From assembly GCA_946630825.1 (NCBI GenBank), contig CAMOZG010000006.1:1-32239 (forward strand): a DNA stretch of 32,239 bases, read 5' to 3'. The notes under the pieces are model-generated. The model saw nothing but the letters and a program-made list of their open reading frames with translations. It was not told the origin of the DNA and did not search any database. Within the stretch, counting starts at the first letter, position 1. Every line of letters starts with the position of its first letter. The stretch comes from an uncultured Lachnospiraceae bacterium (GTDB taxonomy: Bacteria; Bacillota; Clostridia; Lachnospirales; Lachnospiraceae). A program made the translations under genes and the position numbers. Positions 1 to 9,536 of the stretch are shown here, piece after piece.

Positions 1-64
1 GCAAGTGAAAACATATACATCAAACCGAATGCGTAATATGGATATGGATATGGAGGTTAATATA

Positions 65-811
65 ATGGCAAGAAGAAAAATAATAGCCGGCAACTGGAAG
101 ATGAACAAGACTCCCAGCGAGGCAAAGGCACTGTGCGAGGAGCTTCTTCCTCTGGTAAAAAATGATGATGTAGACGTGGTATTCTGCGTACCCGCCATTG
201 ATATAATCCCTGTGGTAGAAGCAGTAAAGGGCTCCAATGTCAAGGTAGGAGCAGAAAACATGTACTTCGAGGATGCCGGAGCTTATACCGGCGAGATCTC
301 TGCAGCAATGCTTAAGGATGCAGGAGTAGAGTACGTGATCCTTGGACATTCCGAGAGACGTGACTACTTCAAGGAGGATGACGAGCTCCTCAATAAAAAG
401 GTGAAAAAGGCATTTGCCGAAGGTCTTACCCCCATCCTTTGCTGCGGCGAGACATTAGAGCAGAGAGAGATGGGTATTACCCTTGACTGGATCCGTCTCC
501 AGATCAAGTCCGATCTTGACGGAGTAGATGCTTCTGACGTGAAGAGGCTTGTCATTGCCTACGAGCCTATCTGGGCTATCGGAACCGGCAAGACTGCCAC
601 ATCAGATCAGGCAGAAGAGGTATGTGCAGCCATCCGCAAGTGCATTGGTGAGATGTATGATGATGCCACTGCCGAGGCAGTACGTATCCAGTACGGCGGA
701 TCAGTAAATGCAGGAAATGCTGCTGAACTTTTTGCCAAGCCCGATATCGACGGCGGACTGGTAGGCGGTGCCAGCCTTAAGGCTGACTTTGGCAGTATCG
801 TCTGCTATTAA
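65..811 (+). CDS. tpiA: Triosephosphate isomerase
   Basis: [16 protein letters not shown]-terminus, [26 protein letters not shown] and [12 protein letters not shown] motifs. ORF is open from 5, but ATG at 65 follows an SD-like ggagg and matches the TIM N-terminus. Confidence 0.97.
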   Translation: MARRKIIAGNWKMNKTPSEAKALCEELLPLVKNDDVDVVFCVPAIDIIPVVEAVKGSNVKVGAENMYFEDAGAYTGEISAAMLKDAGVEYVILGHSERRDYFKEDDELLNKKVKKAFAEGLTPILCCGETLEQREMGITLDWIRLQIKSDLDGVDASDVKRLVIAYEPIWAIGTGKTATSDQAEEVCAAIRKCIGEMYDDATAEAVRIQYGGSVNAGNAAELFAKPDIDGGLVGGASLKADFGSIVCY

Positions 812-825
812 TAACAGGTTATTAA
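808..825. repeat. Perfect inverted repeat TTAATAAC-AG-GTTATTAA overlapping the tpiA stop codon
   Basis: Direct reading; tpiA TAA is 809-811. Confidence 0.8.
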
Positions 826-838
826 CAGGAGCTTTTTA

Positions 839-1711
839 ATGAGCAAGGTTGCAATTTTAACTGACACAAACAGCGGGCTTTGTCCCGCTGATGAGAATGA
901 GCTGGGCATCTATGTGATGCCCATGCCCATGTATATTGATGACAAAGAATATATTGAGTATGTGGACATAGACAAGCCCAAATTCTTTGAGATGCTAAAG
1001 ACTGCAGGTCATGTTACCACTTCCATGCCCGCCAATGGAGATCTTATGGACAAATTTGACGAGCTTTTGGAAAGCTATGACGAGGTGGTATACATTCCCA
1101 TGTCCAGCGGCCTTTCTTCAAGCTGTTCCACAGCTTCCATGATCGCAGAGGATTATGACGGCAGGGTATTTGTGGTCAATAATCAGAGGATATCCGTTAC
1201 CATGAGGCTTTCCGTAATGGAGGCAAAAGCCATGGCGGATGAGGGAAAAAGCGGTCAGGAGATCAAGGATTACTTGGAGGAACATAAGATGGAATCCACC
1301 ATATACATCATGGTGGACACCCTTAAGTATCTGAAAAAGGGCGGCAGGCTCACTCCTGCAGTGGCGGCTTTAGGAACCATATTAAGGATCAAGCCGGTAC
1401 TTCAGATCCAGGGTGAAAAACTGGACACCTTTGCCAAGGCAAGGACCATCAAGCATTCAAAGGATATTATGTTGGATGCCATAGAAAAGGATCTAAAGGA
1501 CAGATTTAAAAGTCCGGATGGCAAGGGCTATGTCATTTCCGTTGCCCATACAGATAATGATGCTGAGGCAGTGGAATTAAAAAAGGAAGCGGAGGCACGG
1601 TTCCCCGGACACGAAGTAAAGATAGATCCTCTGCCTTTGTCCATATCCTGTCACATAGGACCGGGGGCTTTGGCGATCACAGCATCGAAGAGTTTTTTGG
1701 AAAATATGTAA
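839..1711 (+). CDS. Stand-alone DegV family (fatty-acid-binding) protein
   Basis: KVAILTDTNSGLCP start, MSSGLSSSCSTASMIA, LKYLKKGGRLTPAVAALGTILRIKPVLQIQGEKL, C-terminal HIGPGALAI: canonical DegV pattern. Confidence 0.93.
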   Translation: MSKVAILTDTNSGLCPADENELGIYVMPMPMYIDDKEYIEYVDIDKPKFFEMLKTAGHVTTSMPANGDLMDKFDELLESYDEVVYIPMSSGLSSSCSTASMIAEDYDGRVFVVNNQRISVTMRLSVMEAKAMADEGKSGQEIKDYLEEHKMESTIYIMVDTLKYLKKGGRLTPAVAALGTILRIKPVLQIQGEKLDTFAKARTIKHSKDIMLDAIEKDLKDRFKSPDGKGYVISVAHTDNDAEAVELKKEAEARFPGHEVKIDPLPLSISCHIGPGALAITASKSFLENM

Positions 1712-1785
1712 TTATTCAGAACCAAGGCAATTTTTGAAAAGGATCAGAAGAAGCGTAGCGGATTCGAGCTGGGTTCTGAATAATT
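1710..1785. repeat. Long inverted repeat AATTATTCAGAACC ... GGTTCTGAATAATT (14-bp perfect arms, 48-nt spacer) beginning on the degV stop codon
   Basis: Arms at 1710-1723 and 1772-1785; degV TAA at 1709-1711. No T-run after the right arm. Confidence 0.9.
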
Positions 1786-1823
1786 ATTAGAAAATAAAAC
1801 CATAATAAAGGAGCAAAAGTAAA

Positions 1824-3098
1824 ATGGTTAAAGCAGTTGTGGGTGCTAACTGGGGAGATGAAGGCAAGGGTAAGATCACTGATATGCTTGCCGAAAAAGC
1901 TGATTATATCGTCAGGTTTCAGGGTGGAGCCAACGCAGGTCATACCATAGTAAATGACTATGGTAAGTTTGCACTTCACACTCTTCCTTCGGGAGTATTT
2001 TACGATCATACCACAAGCGTGATCGGAAATGGTGTGGCTCTTAATATTCCTGTTTTGTTCAATGAGATCAAATCCATTACGGACAAGGGAGTGCCCATGC
2101 CAAAGATCGCTGTATCCGACAGGGCGCAGATAGTCATGCCTTATCATATCAGGTTTGATGAGTATGAGGAGGAGAGACTTGGAAAGGCTTCCTTTGGATC
2201 CACCAAATCCGGAATAGCTCCTTTTTATTCCGATAAGTACGCAAAGATCGGTTTCCAGGTAAGCGAGCTTTTTGATGATGAGCTTCTGATGGAAAAGATC
2301 CCCAGGGTATGCGTACAGAAGAATGTGATTTTGGAAAATCTCTACAAGAAGCCTCCCATTGATGAAAAGAAGCTGCTTGAGACCCTTCATGAGTACAGGG
2401 ACATGGTGGCGCCCTATGTATGCGACACGGCAGTGCTTTTGGAACAGGCGATAAAGGACGGAAAGACCGTACTTTTAGAGGGGCAGCTCGGCACCTTAAA
2501 GGATCCTGATCACGGTATTTATCCCATGGTTACTTCCTCCTCTACCTTGGCGGCTTACGGCGCTATTGGAGCAGGTATTGCACCCTATGAGATAAAACAG
2601 ATCGTCACAGTGGTTAAAGCCTATTCCTCGGCAGTGGGAGCGGGGGCTTTTGTCAGCGAGATCTTTGGAGATGAGGCAGACGAGCTTCGGAGACGTGGCG
2701 GTGACGGCGGAGAGTTTGGCGCCACCACCGGACGTCCCAGACGTATGGGCTGGTTTGACTGCGTGGCAAGCAAATACGGCTGCAGGCTTCAGGGTACCAC
2801 GGATGTGGCATTTACAGTCCTTGATGTATTGGGATATCTGGATGAGATCCCGGTATGTGTGGGCTATGAAATAGATGGTGAAGTCACCACAGACTTCCCT
2901 GTTACCAGCAGGCTTAATAAGGCAAAGCCTGTGTTAGAAAAGCTGCCGGGATGGAAATGTGATATCAGAGGCATCAAAAAATATGATGATCTCCCGGAGA
3001 ACTGCCGCAGGTATATAGAGTTTGTGGAGGAGCATATCGGCTATCCCATAACCATGATCTCCAACGGTCCCGGCAGAAATGACATCATCTACAGATAG
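1824..3098 (+). CDS. purA: Adenylosuccinate synthetase
   Basis: VVGANWGDEGKGKITDMLAEKADYIVRFQGGANAGHTIV, LLEGQLGTLKDPDHGIYPMVTSSST, GGDGGEFGATTGRPRRMGWFD; upstream aaaggag. Confidence 0.96.
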   Translation: MVKAVVGANWGDEGKGKITDMLAEKADYIVRFQGGANAGHTIVNDYGKFALHTLPSGVFYDHTTSVIGNGVALNIPVLFNEIKSITDKGVPMPKIAVSDRAQIVMPYHIRFDEYEEERLGKASFGSTKSGIAPFYSDKYAKIGFQVSELFDDELLMEKIPRVCVQKNVILENLYKKPPIDEKKLLETLHEYRDMVAPYVCDTAVLLEQAIKDGKTVLLEGQLGTLKDPDHGIYPMVTSSSTLAAYGAIGAGIAPYEIKQIVTVVKAYSSAVGAGAFVSEIFGDEADELRRRGGDGGEFGATTGRPRRMGWFDCVASKYGCRLQGTTDVAFTVLDVLGYLDEIPVCVGYEIDGEVTTDFPVTSRLNKAKPVLEKLPGWKCDIRGIKKYDDLPENCRRYIEFVEEHIGYPITMISNGPGRNDIIYR

Positions 3099-3109
3099 GA
3101 AGTTTATAC

Positions 3110-3310
3110 ATGAAAAAGGTCAGACAACTTCTTGCCATAATAGGAGTGGTGCTTTTGGTAGGACTCTATGTGACCACCATAGTTTTTGCCCTTTTGGATG
3201 ATCCCCGTACCTTTCACTTTTTAGGGGCATCCATAGCTGCCACGGTGATAATTCCGGTCATGATCTGGGTCATAGGCATTTTTGTGAAAATGAACAAAAA
3301 AGAAGAATGA
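3110..3310 (+). CDS. Small (66 aa) membrane protein with two predicted TM segments
   Basis: Begins 12 nt after purA, ends 7 nt before the kinase. Two hydrophobic stretches (LLAIIGVVLLVGLYVTTIVFALL; FLGASIAATVIIPVMIWVIGIFV). Confidence 0.65.
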   Translation: MKKVRQLLAIIGVVLLVGLYVTTIVFALLDDPRTFHFLGASIAATVIIPVMIWVIGIFVKMNKKEE

Positions 3311-3316
3311 TATTAT

Positions 3317-5830
3317 ATGGATGATAACAGACAGAAAATAGAGATATTTAAAATATCACATATTCTTATTCTTGCCATCTATACTGTTTTTTCAATAGTA
3401 CTTATAGGTGAAAGTATCCTTTTGTCCTGGGAGCTCTGGGTCATTCCTCTTGTTATTGCCTCTGTGATCGCATCCTGGTGGATGCATGTGGCAAGGGTCA
3501 TCAGTGAAAAAGCGAGACTCTGGTTTTACGCAATTCTCTGGATGACGGAATTTTTCTTTTATGGCATTCATACCACCGGACCTTACGATATGTCTGTTAT
3601 TATGGCGGGGATCATGATGATCTTCGGTATGACAGGCATTCTCAATCTGGTTACTTATGCTCAGATAGTTTATTATATTACCCTTTCCTACAATCTTTTC
3701 AATATGATAAAAGAGGGGACAGACTGGGATGCAGTTACTGTCACCCGGCTTTTGGTGCATGTGGCTTCCATACTTCTCATTGGATATTTCGTCCGGGTCA
3801 TTGTGCATGAATGGGAAGCTGCCAATACGGTTGCTGATGAAAAGATCCAGGATCTGCAGCGTTCTACCCAGCGTATGGACAATTTCCTTGTAAATGTTTC
3901 CCATGAGATCAGAACTCCTGTAAATGCAGTTATTGGACTTACCTCCGTAATAATGGAGGGCAATAACTTTGATGAAGAAGGCAAAAAGAACCTTTCCGCT
4001 GTAAATGCTGCAGGGCACCGTATATCTGAGCAGATAGGCGATATTTTAGACTATACCGAGATCGATATGGAAAAGCTGGTGGTGACCAATGAGACCTACA
4101 TGATGTCATCACTTTTAAACGATCTGGTCACCGACCTTAACAATACCCAGCACACAGAGCTGGAACTTATCATTGATGTGGATGCAAAGCTGCCGAGAGC
4201 ACTTTCGGGAGATATGATAAAGATCAAAAAGATCATGCGCCACCTCATCATAAACGGACTTAAATTCACCAAATACGGCGGTGTGTATGTGCACATCTAT
4301 CCCCAGAAGAGAAGCTATGGCATCAATCTGTGCATTGAGGTCAGGGATACGGGAACCGGCATGGATAAGGATGAGATAGAGCATGTATTTGAAAGCTTCT
4401 ATCAGTCCGACAGCGGCAGATCAAGAAGCGTAAGCGGACTGGGACTGGGGACTTCCATAGTCTACGGCTTTGTCCGGGAGATGGGAGGCTTTTTGACCAT
4501 TGAGTCCCAAAAGGATCATGGAACCACTGTATCCGTAAGTATCCCCCAGTATGTGGTGGATGAGACCGGCTGCATGACTCTTTCCGACACCAGATCCTAC
4601 TGTATTGCATCACTTTTAAGATACAGGGCAATACCGGATCCACAGATCAGAAGCTTTTACAATGACATGGTCATCAATCTGGCGGGCGGTCTGAATCTGC
4701 CGTTTTATCAGGCGGAGTCCACGGATAATCTAAGAGACCTTTTGAAAAAATACAAGCTGACCCATCTGTTTATCGGGGCAGAGGAATACATGACCGAGCC
4801 CTCCTTCTACGAGAAGCTGGCAGTTGATACCTCGGTGGTGGTGGTGGCGGATCAAAGCTTTGTGCCTAGGGATAACTCCAAGGTCATCATAATCAGAAAG
4901 CCCTTTTACTGCTTCCCTGTCATCAAGGTTTTGGAGACCAGCCGCCAGGTCATAATGGAGGAAAAGGACAAGCGCCGGATGATCACTCCATGGCTCCATG
5001 TTTTAGTGGTGGATGATGAGCCCATGAACCTTATTGTGGCTGAGGGCATATTCAAAAAATACTGCATGGATGTGACGGTGGCAAACTCCGGACTTGAAGC
5101 CATATCCCTGTGCAAGGTCCACCCCTACGACATTGTCTTTATGGACCATATGATGCCTGAGATGGACGGAATAGAAGCCATGCGCAGGATCAAAGCCTTA
5201 AGACCCAATACCTTGGAGAAAAAGGAGACTCTCTTTGTGGCACTTACGGCAAATGTTATAAGCTCAGCCCGGGATATGTTTTTGGCAGAGGGCTTTGACG
5301 GATTTGTCGCCAAGCCCATTGATATCATAGAATTTGAGAGAGTATTAAAGCGGCTTTTGCCCAAGTCCGCCATACAGTATGTGGATGAAGAGGTCATAAA
5401 CACAGCTTCAAATAAGGCAAAGACTGTTGAAGTCAAAGAAGAAAAAAAGCCTAAAGAAAATCCTGACGGCATGGATCCCCTAAGACTGGCTGGGCTTAAT
5501 GTGGAGACCGGCATTGAGTATTCACAGAATGATCAGGGCTTTTATGAGCTTTTGCTTAAGGAATACGGCACAAAGGCAGCGGAAAAGAAAAAGGAGCTCT
5601 GTGATTTCTACGAGGCAAAGGACTGGGAGAATTACACCATAAGGATCCACGCCCTAAAGAGCACCTCAAAGATGATCGGAGCAAATGATATCTTTGAAAT
5701 GGCGCTGGCGCTGGAGCAGGCGTCCAAGGAAAAGGACGAAGAGAAGCTTTTAGACCACGATAAATGTATGAAACGGTATGAAGAAGTATCAACGGCAATA
5801 TTGGAGTATCTGGACAGTGCCCGGAGGTAG
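3317..5830 (+). CDS. Hybrid sensor histidine kinase: multi-TM / HisKA / HATPase / degenerate receiver-like / REC / HPt
   Basis: FLVNVSHEIRTPVNAVIGL (H-box), DTGTGMDKDEIEHVFESF and GLGLGTSIV (N/G boxes), LVVDDEPMNL...DIVFMDHMMPEMDG (REC), YTIRIHALKSTSKMIGA (HPt). Confidence 0.94.
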   Translation: MDDNRQKIEIFKISHILILAIYTVFSIVLIGESILLSWELWVIPLVIASVIASWWMHVARVISEKARLWFYAILWMTEFFFYGIHTTGPYDMSVIMAGIMMIFGMTGILNLVTYAQIVYYITLSYNLFNMIKEGTDWDAVTVTRLLVHVASILLIGYFVRVIVHEWEAANTVADEKIQDLQRSTQRMDNFLVNVSHEIRTPVNAVIGLTSVIMEGNNFDEEGKKNLSAVNAAGHRISEQIGDILDYTEIDMEKLVVTNETYMMSSLLNDLVTDLNNTQHTELELIIDVDAKLPRALSGDMIKIKKIMRHLIINGLKFTKYGGVYVHIYPQKRSYGINLCIEVRDTGTGMDKDEIEHVFESFYQSDSGRSRSVSGLGLGTSIVYGFVREMGGFLTIESQKDHGTTVSVSIPQYVVDETGCMTLSDTRSYCIASLLRYRAIPDPQIRSFYNDMVINLAGGLNLPFYQAESTDNLRDLLKKYKLTHLFIGAEEYMTEPSFYEKLAVDTSVVVVADQSFVPRDNSKVIIIRKPFYCFPVIKVLETSRQVIMEEKDKRRMITPWLHVLVVDDEPMNLIVAEGIFKKYCMDVTVANSGLEAISLCKVHPYDIVFMDHMMPEMDGIEAMRRIKALRPNTLEKKETLFVALTANVISSARDMFLAEGFDGFVAKPIDIIEFERVLKRLLPKSAIQYVDEEVINTASNKAKTVEVKEEKKPKENPDGMDPLRLAGLNVETGIEYSQNDQGFYELLLKEYGTKAAEKKKELCDFYEAKDWENYTIRIHALKSTSKMIGANDIFEMALALEQASKEKDEEKLLDHDKCMKRYEEVSTAILEYLDSARR

Positions 5831-5833
5831 GTT

Positions 5834-8515
5834 TTGTTGAACAAGATCAAAAACATGATCCATAAAATATATAGTGATGAGGAGCGGGACATACAGGAAC
5901 GGCTCTTTTTCGTGATCTGTGTGGTGGGTCTTCTTGCCTATACCTTCACTGTGATCGCCTCCATTTTCATTGGTGAATCCGGTCTCAATATCCTTATCAT
6001 GCTGGTGGGACTTCTGGCGCTTGTACTTATCGTATTTTTCATATTTAAAAATAAAAAGATAAAGTTTGGGGAGTTTTTTGTTTCCTTTTTGATAGTCTAT
6101 ATTCTTTTGCCTCTTATATTTTTCACAGGAGGCGGTATATACGGCGGAGCTTCCATGTGGTTTATATTTGCCATTCTTTTTATCAGCATGGCTATTCAGG
6201 GGAAAATGAGGGTGTTTTTCCAGCTAAGCTGTGCACTGGTGGCGGCAGTCAGCTATGTGGTGGCTTACAAAAATCCCGATTTTGTCACCTTTCATACCAT
6301 AGATACAGCCTATATTGACTCTTTGACCCAGATCATCATTATAGGTCTTATGGTGGTGATAATTACCCAGCTTACCATAAGCATGTACCGTGAAGAAAAC
6401 CGTAAGGCAAAGAAGCAAAAGGAAGAGATCGACGCGCTAAACCGTGCCCAGAACCGGTTCTTTTCCAGCATGAGCCATGAGATCAGGACTCCCATAAATA
6501 CCATTATCGGGCTAAATGAAATGATCCTTCGGGAGGATATTTCGGATGAGATAGCGGAGGATGCGGGAAATATAGAATCCGCCTCAAAGATGCTTTTGCA
6601 GCTTATAAACGACATTTTGGATATGTCAAAGCTGGAAGCGGGAGAGATGAAGATAATCCCCTCGGAGTATTCCCTCAAGGATTTTATCTCTGAAATAGTG
6701 GGGATGTTCTGGATCAGACTCAAGGAAAAGGATCTAGAACTTGTGGTAAACGTGGACCCCACCATCCCCTCGGGTCTTATCGGAGATGAGGTTCGCATAC
6801 AGCAGATTCTTATAAATATAATAAACAATGCCATAAAGTACACAAAGGAGGGTTCCATTACCCTGTCGGTCCAGTGTGAAAGGACAGCCCCCGGCAATGT
6901 AAAGCTTATTTATGCCGTCACGGATACGGGCATAGGTATTAAAAAAGAAAATATTTCCCACCTGTTTTCGGCTTTTTCCCGGGCTGATGATGAGGAAAAC
7001 AAATACGTGGAGGGCACAGGCTTAGGGCTTTCCATAGTAAAACAGCTTGTGGATCTCATGGATGGTGAGGTCACAGTCAACAGTATATATACCCAGGGTT
7101 CCACCTTTATCGTGTCCATACCCCAACAGATCAGTGACGAGACAGAGTTAGGTGATGTGGACTTCCTAAACAGGCACATGGCAAACCGCAGGGAGGATTA
7201 CAGCCAGAGCTTTGAGGCTCCCGAGGCAAGGGTTCTTGTGGTGGACGACAACCACGCAAATATCATTGTTATGAAAAAGCTTTTGCGTGACACCAAGGTG
7301 ATGATAGATTCGGCTGAAAGCGGAGCAGATGCGCTGTCTTTGACCCTGGAAAATTCCTATGATGTGATATTCATGGATCATCTGATGCCGGAAATGGATG
7401 GTATTACCTGCCTGCATCGGATCAGGAATCAGATCGGGGGTATGAGCAGGGAAGCAAAGGTGGTTGCGCTGACAGCCAATGCAGGCAGCGATAGGGAAGC
7501 CTTTTACATCAAAGAGGGCTTTGACGCTTATCTTTTAAAGCCCGTAAACGGCGTGACGGCAGAGAGGATGCTTTTGAGCATGCTGCCGGAGAAAATGGTT
7601 AAGCTTATAAATGCTGATGCAGAGCTTTTGGTTGAACACGGAGAGCATACTTATTCCAAAAACAAAAAAAAGCCTGTGGTCATTACCTCCGAAAGTGTGG
7701 GAGATCTGCCCCAGGAGCTTATCGAAGAGCTTAATATACCCATAATTTCCTACGGTATACACACGGAGGAGGGGTATTTTGTAGACGGAAAGGAAGTTGA
7801 TTCCAAGGGTGTCATAGACTACATGGATCACAGGGGAAAGGTGGCTCACTCTGAATCCCCCAAGGTCAGGGAGTATGAGACATTTTTTGCAGAGCAGCTT
7901 TCCCATGCCAACAATGTGATACACATTACCATGACCCAGGGACTCAACAGCGACTCCTATACAGAGGCTTCCGAGGCTGCAAAGTCCTTTGAAAATGTTA
8001 TGGTTTTAGACTCCAAAAACTTCTCCTGCGGCATGGGTATAGTGATTTTAGAGGCTGTCAGGCTGGCAAGTGAGGGAGTGCCCTTTGACGGAATAGTCGC
8101 CAAGCTAAATGAATTTTTGACCAGGGTGGAGACCAGCTTTATAGTGGACAGCTTGGACTACCTTACCAGAGCCGGTCGTATATCCAAAATTCTCTCTGCC
8201 CTTACGGATGCATTTATGGTTCATCCCGCCCTTAGCTTAACAGGCGGAAAGATCAAAGTAAGACAGGTGTATTTCGGCGCCAGAAAGCGGGCATGGAGGA
8301 GATATATTTCATCTGCTCTTGCGGCTGCGGGACATATAGACAAAAGCAGGCTTTTTGTAGCCTATGCAGGGCTTAGTCAGGATGATCTGAATTATATCAG
8401 AGCCCAGATTGAAAAAAGGGAAAACTTTGATACAATAATCTTTCAGGAGGTTTGCGCCTCCATTACCATAAACTGCGGACCGGGAGCCTTTGGGCTTATG
8501 TTCCAGGATTACTGA
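5834..8515 (+). CDS. Hybrid sensor histidine kinase: multi-TM / HisKA / HATPase / REC with C-terminal DegV domain
   Basis: FFSSMSHEIRTPINTIIGL, DTGIGIKKENISHLFSAFSR, GTGLGLSIVKQLV, VLVVDDNHANI...DVIFMDHLMPEMDG, then PVVITSESVGDLPQELIEEL...VDSLDYLTRAGRISKILSAL...CGPGAFGLMF in one uninterrupted frame. TTG start. Confidence 0.93.
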   Translation: MLNKIKNMIHKIYSDEERDIQERLFFVICVVGLLAYTFTVIASIFIGESGLNILIMLVGLLALVLIVFFIFKNKKIKFGEFFVSFLIVYILLPLIFFTGGGIYGGASMWFIFAILFISMAIQGKMRVFFQLSCALVAAVSYVVAYKNPDFVTFHTIDTAYIDSLTQIIIIGLMVVIITQLTISMYREENRKAKKQKEEIDALNRAQNRFFSSMSHEIRTPINTIIGLNEMILREDISDEIAEDAGNIESASKMLLQLINDILDMSKLEAGEMKIIPSEYSLKDFISEIVGMFWIRLKEKDLELVVNVDPTIPSGLIGDEVRIQQILINIINNAIKYTKEGSITLSVQCERTAPGNVKLIYAVTDTGIGIKKENISHLFSAFSRADDEENKYVEGTGLGLSIVKQLVDLMDGEVTVNSIYTQGSTFIVSIPQQISDETELGDVDFLNRHMANRREDYSQSFEAPEARVLVVDDNHANIIVMKKLLRDTKVMIDSAESGADALSLTLENSYDVIFMDHLMPEMDGITCLHRIRNQIGGMSREAKVVALTANAGSDREAFYIKEGFDAYLLKPVNGVTAERMLLSMLPEKMVKLINADAELLVEHGEHTYSKNKKKPVVITSESVGDLPQELIEELNIPIISYGIHTEEGYFVDGKEVDSKGVIDYMDHRGKVAHSESPKVREYETFFAEQLSHANNVIHITMTQGLNSDSYTEASEAAKSFENVMVLDSKNFSCGMGIVILEAVRLASEGVPFDGIVAKLNEFLTRVETSFIVDSLDYLTRAGRISKILSALTDAFMVHPALSLTGGKIKVRQVYFGARKRAWRRYISSALAAAGHIDKSRLFVAYAGLSQDDLNYIRAQIEKRENFDTIIFQEVCASITINCGPGAFGLMFQDY

Positions 8516-8543
8516 TTACTTTTACATAACAGGGAGGGATCAC

Positions 8544-9536
8544 ATGTATAACTTACTGGTTGTAGATGATACAGAAATAAATCTCATGATGACGGAGCGG
8601 CTTTTAAGTGGTATGCCTGTGTCGGTGGATACCGCCACGGGAGGAGAGGACGCACTTAAGCTTTTAGAAAAAAAGGACTACGATCTGTGCTTATTCGACT
8701 ATCAGATGCCGGGTATGAGCGGAGTGGAGCTTTTAAATGCCATGAAAAATATTGACAGGGATGTATCCGGTTCAAAGGTAGTGGCAATGACAGGCACAGA
8801 GGATGAAAAGGCTGCGGATTATTTTATGGAGCTTGGATTTGACGGCTTTTTAAGAAAGCCAATTATAAAAGAGGAGCTCCTGTCCGTTCTTTTTGAAATG
8901 TTAGGTGATCCCATATTTGATGAAGGCACCACGGATCTGTCCCAGGAGGAGATAGAAAAGATACCACAGGATATCAGAAATATTCCGGAGCTTGACCATA
9001 TTTTAGGCATTAAAAATGCGGGGAGTGCCAGGGATTTTATGTCTGCTATCGGAATTTTCTGCAAGGATATAGACCGAAACTCCAAAGAGATCGAAAATGC
9101 TTTTTCATCCGGTGATATGAAGACCTATACCATCAAGGTCCATGGACTTAAAAGTACAGCAAAAATGATAGGTGCCTTAAAGCTTTCTGAGATGGCGGCT
9201 TCATTGGAGGCGGCTTCCAAAAGCCTTGGGGGAGCGGATCTGGCAAAAGACACTGAGGATATGCTGACATTGTACAGAAGCCTCCATGACAAATTAAAGG
9301 ATGCCATGAAGGAAGAAAAGCATGATGCGGCAGCCCAGAAAAAGATTGATGATGCCTATGCCACCCTTAAGGACTATGCCTATGCAGAGGACTATGATCT
9401 TGTGGAGCTTATCTTAGGGGCAATGGAAAACTACACCATGCCAAGTGCCGACAAGGACAGATTTGACAGGATCAAAAAATGCCTTTTGGAATTTGACTTT
9501 GACGGTATCAAAAGTATTTTGGAGGAAGTGGGATGA
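8544..9536 (+). CDS. Response regulator, REC + HPt, no recognised output domain
   Basis: YNLLVVDDTEINLMM...DLCLFDYQMPGMSG (REC); YTIKVHGLKSTAKMIGA (HPt). ORF track begins at 8490, but ATG 8544 follows aggaggg-like SD and gives the REC N-terminus. Confidence 0.9.
   Translation: MYNLLVVDDTEINLMMTERLLSGMPVSVDTATGGEDALKLLEKKDYDLCLFDYQMPGMSGVELLNAMKNIDRDVSGSKVVAMTGTEDEKAADYFMELGFDGFLRKPIIKEELLSVLFEMLGDPIFDEGTTDLSQEEIEKIPQDIRNIPELDHILGIKNAGSARDFMSAIGIFCKDIDRNSKEIENAFSSGDMKTYTIKVHGLKSTAKMIGALKLSEMAASLEAASKSLGGADLAKDTEDMLTLYRSLHDKLKDAMKEEKHDAAAQKKIDDAYATLKDYAYAEDYDLVELILGAMENYTMPSADKDRFDRIKKCLLEFDFDGIKSILEEVG

Noticed and set aside
5-64. N-terminal extension of the tpiA ORF ([20 protein letters not shown])
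   Set aside because: Canonical TIM start and SD support ATG at 65; the ATGGATATGGATATGG run is a minor low-complexity repeat just upstream.
1716-2390. 224-aa minus-strand ORF opposite purA
   Set aside because: Lies antisense to the highly conserved purA, no recognisable motif; shadow ORF.
3392-4018. 208-aa minus-strand ORF opposite the first histidine kinase
   Set aside because: His/Cys-rich shadow composition, no domain recognised, sense gene certain.
7600-7700. Kinase-DegV fusion as an assembly artefact
   Set aside because: Frame is continuous through the junction with consistent codon usage and no stop or SD/start between the domains; kept as a finding with a read-level check.
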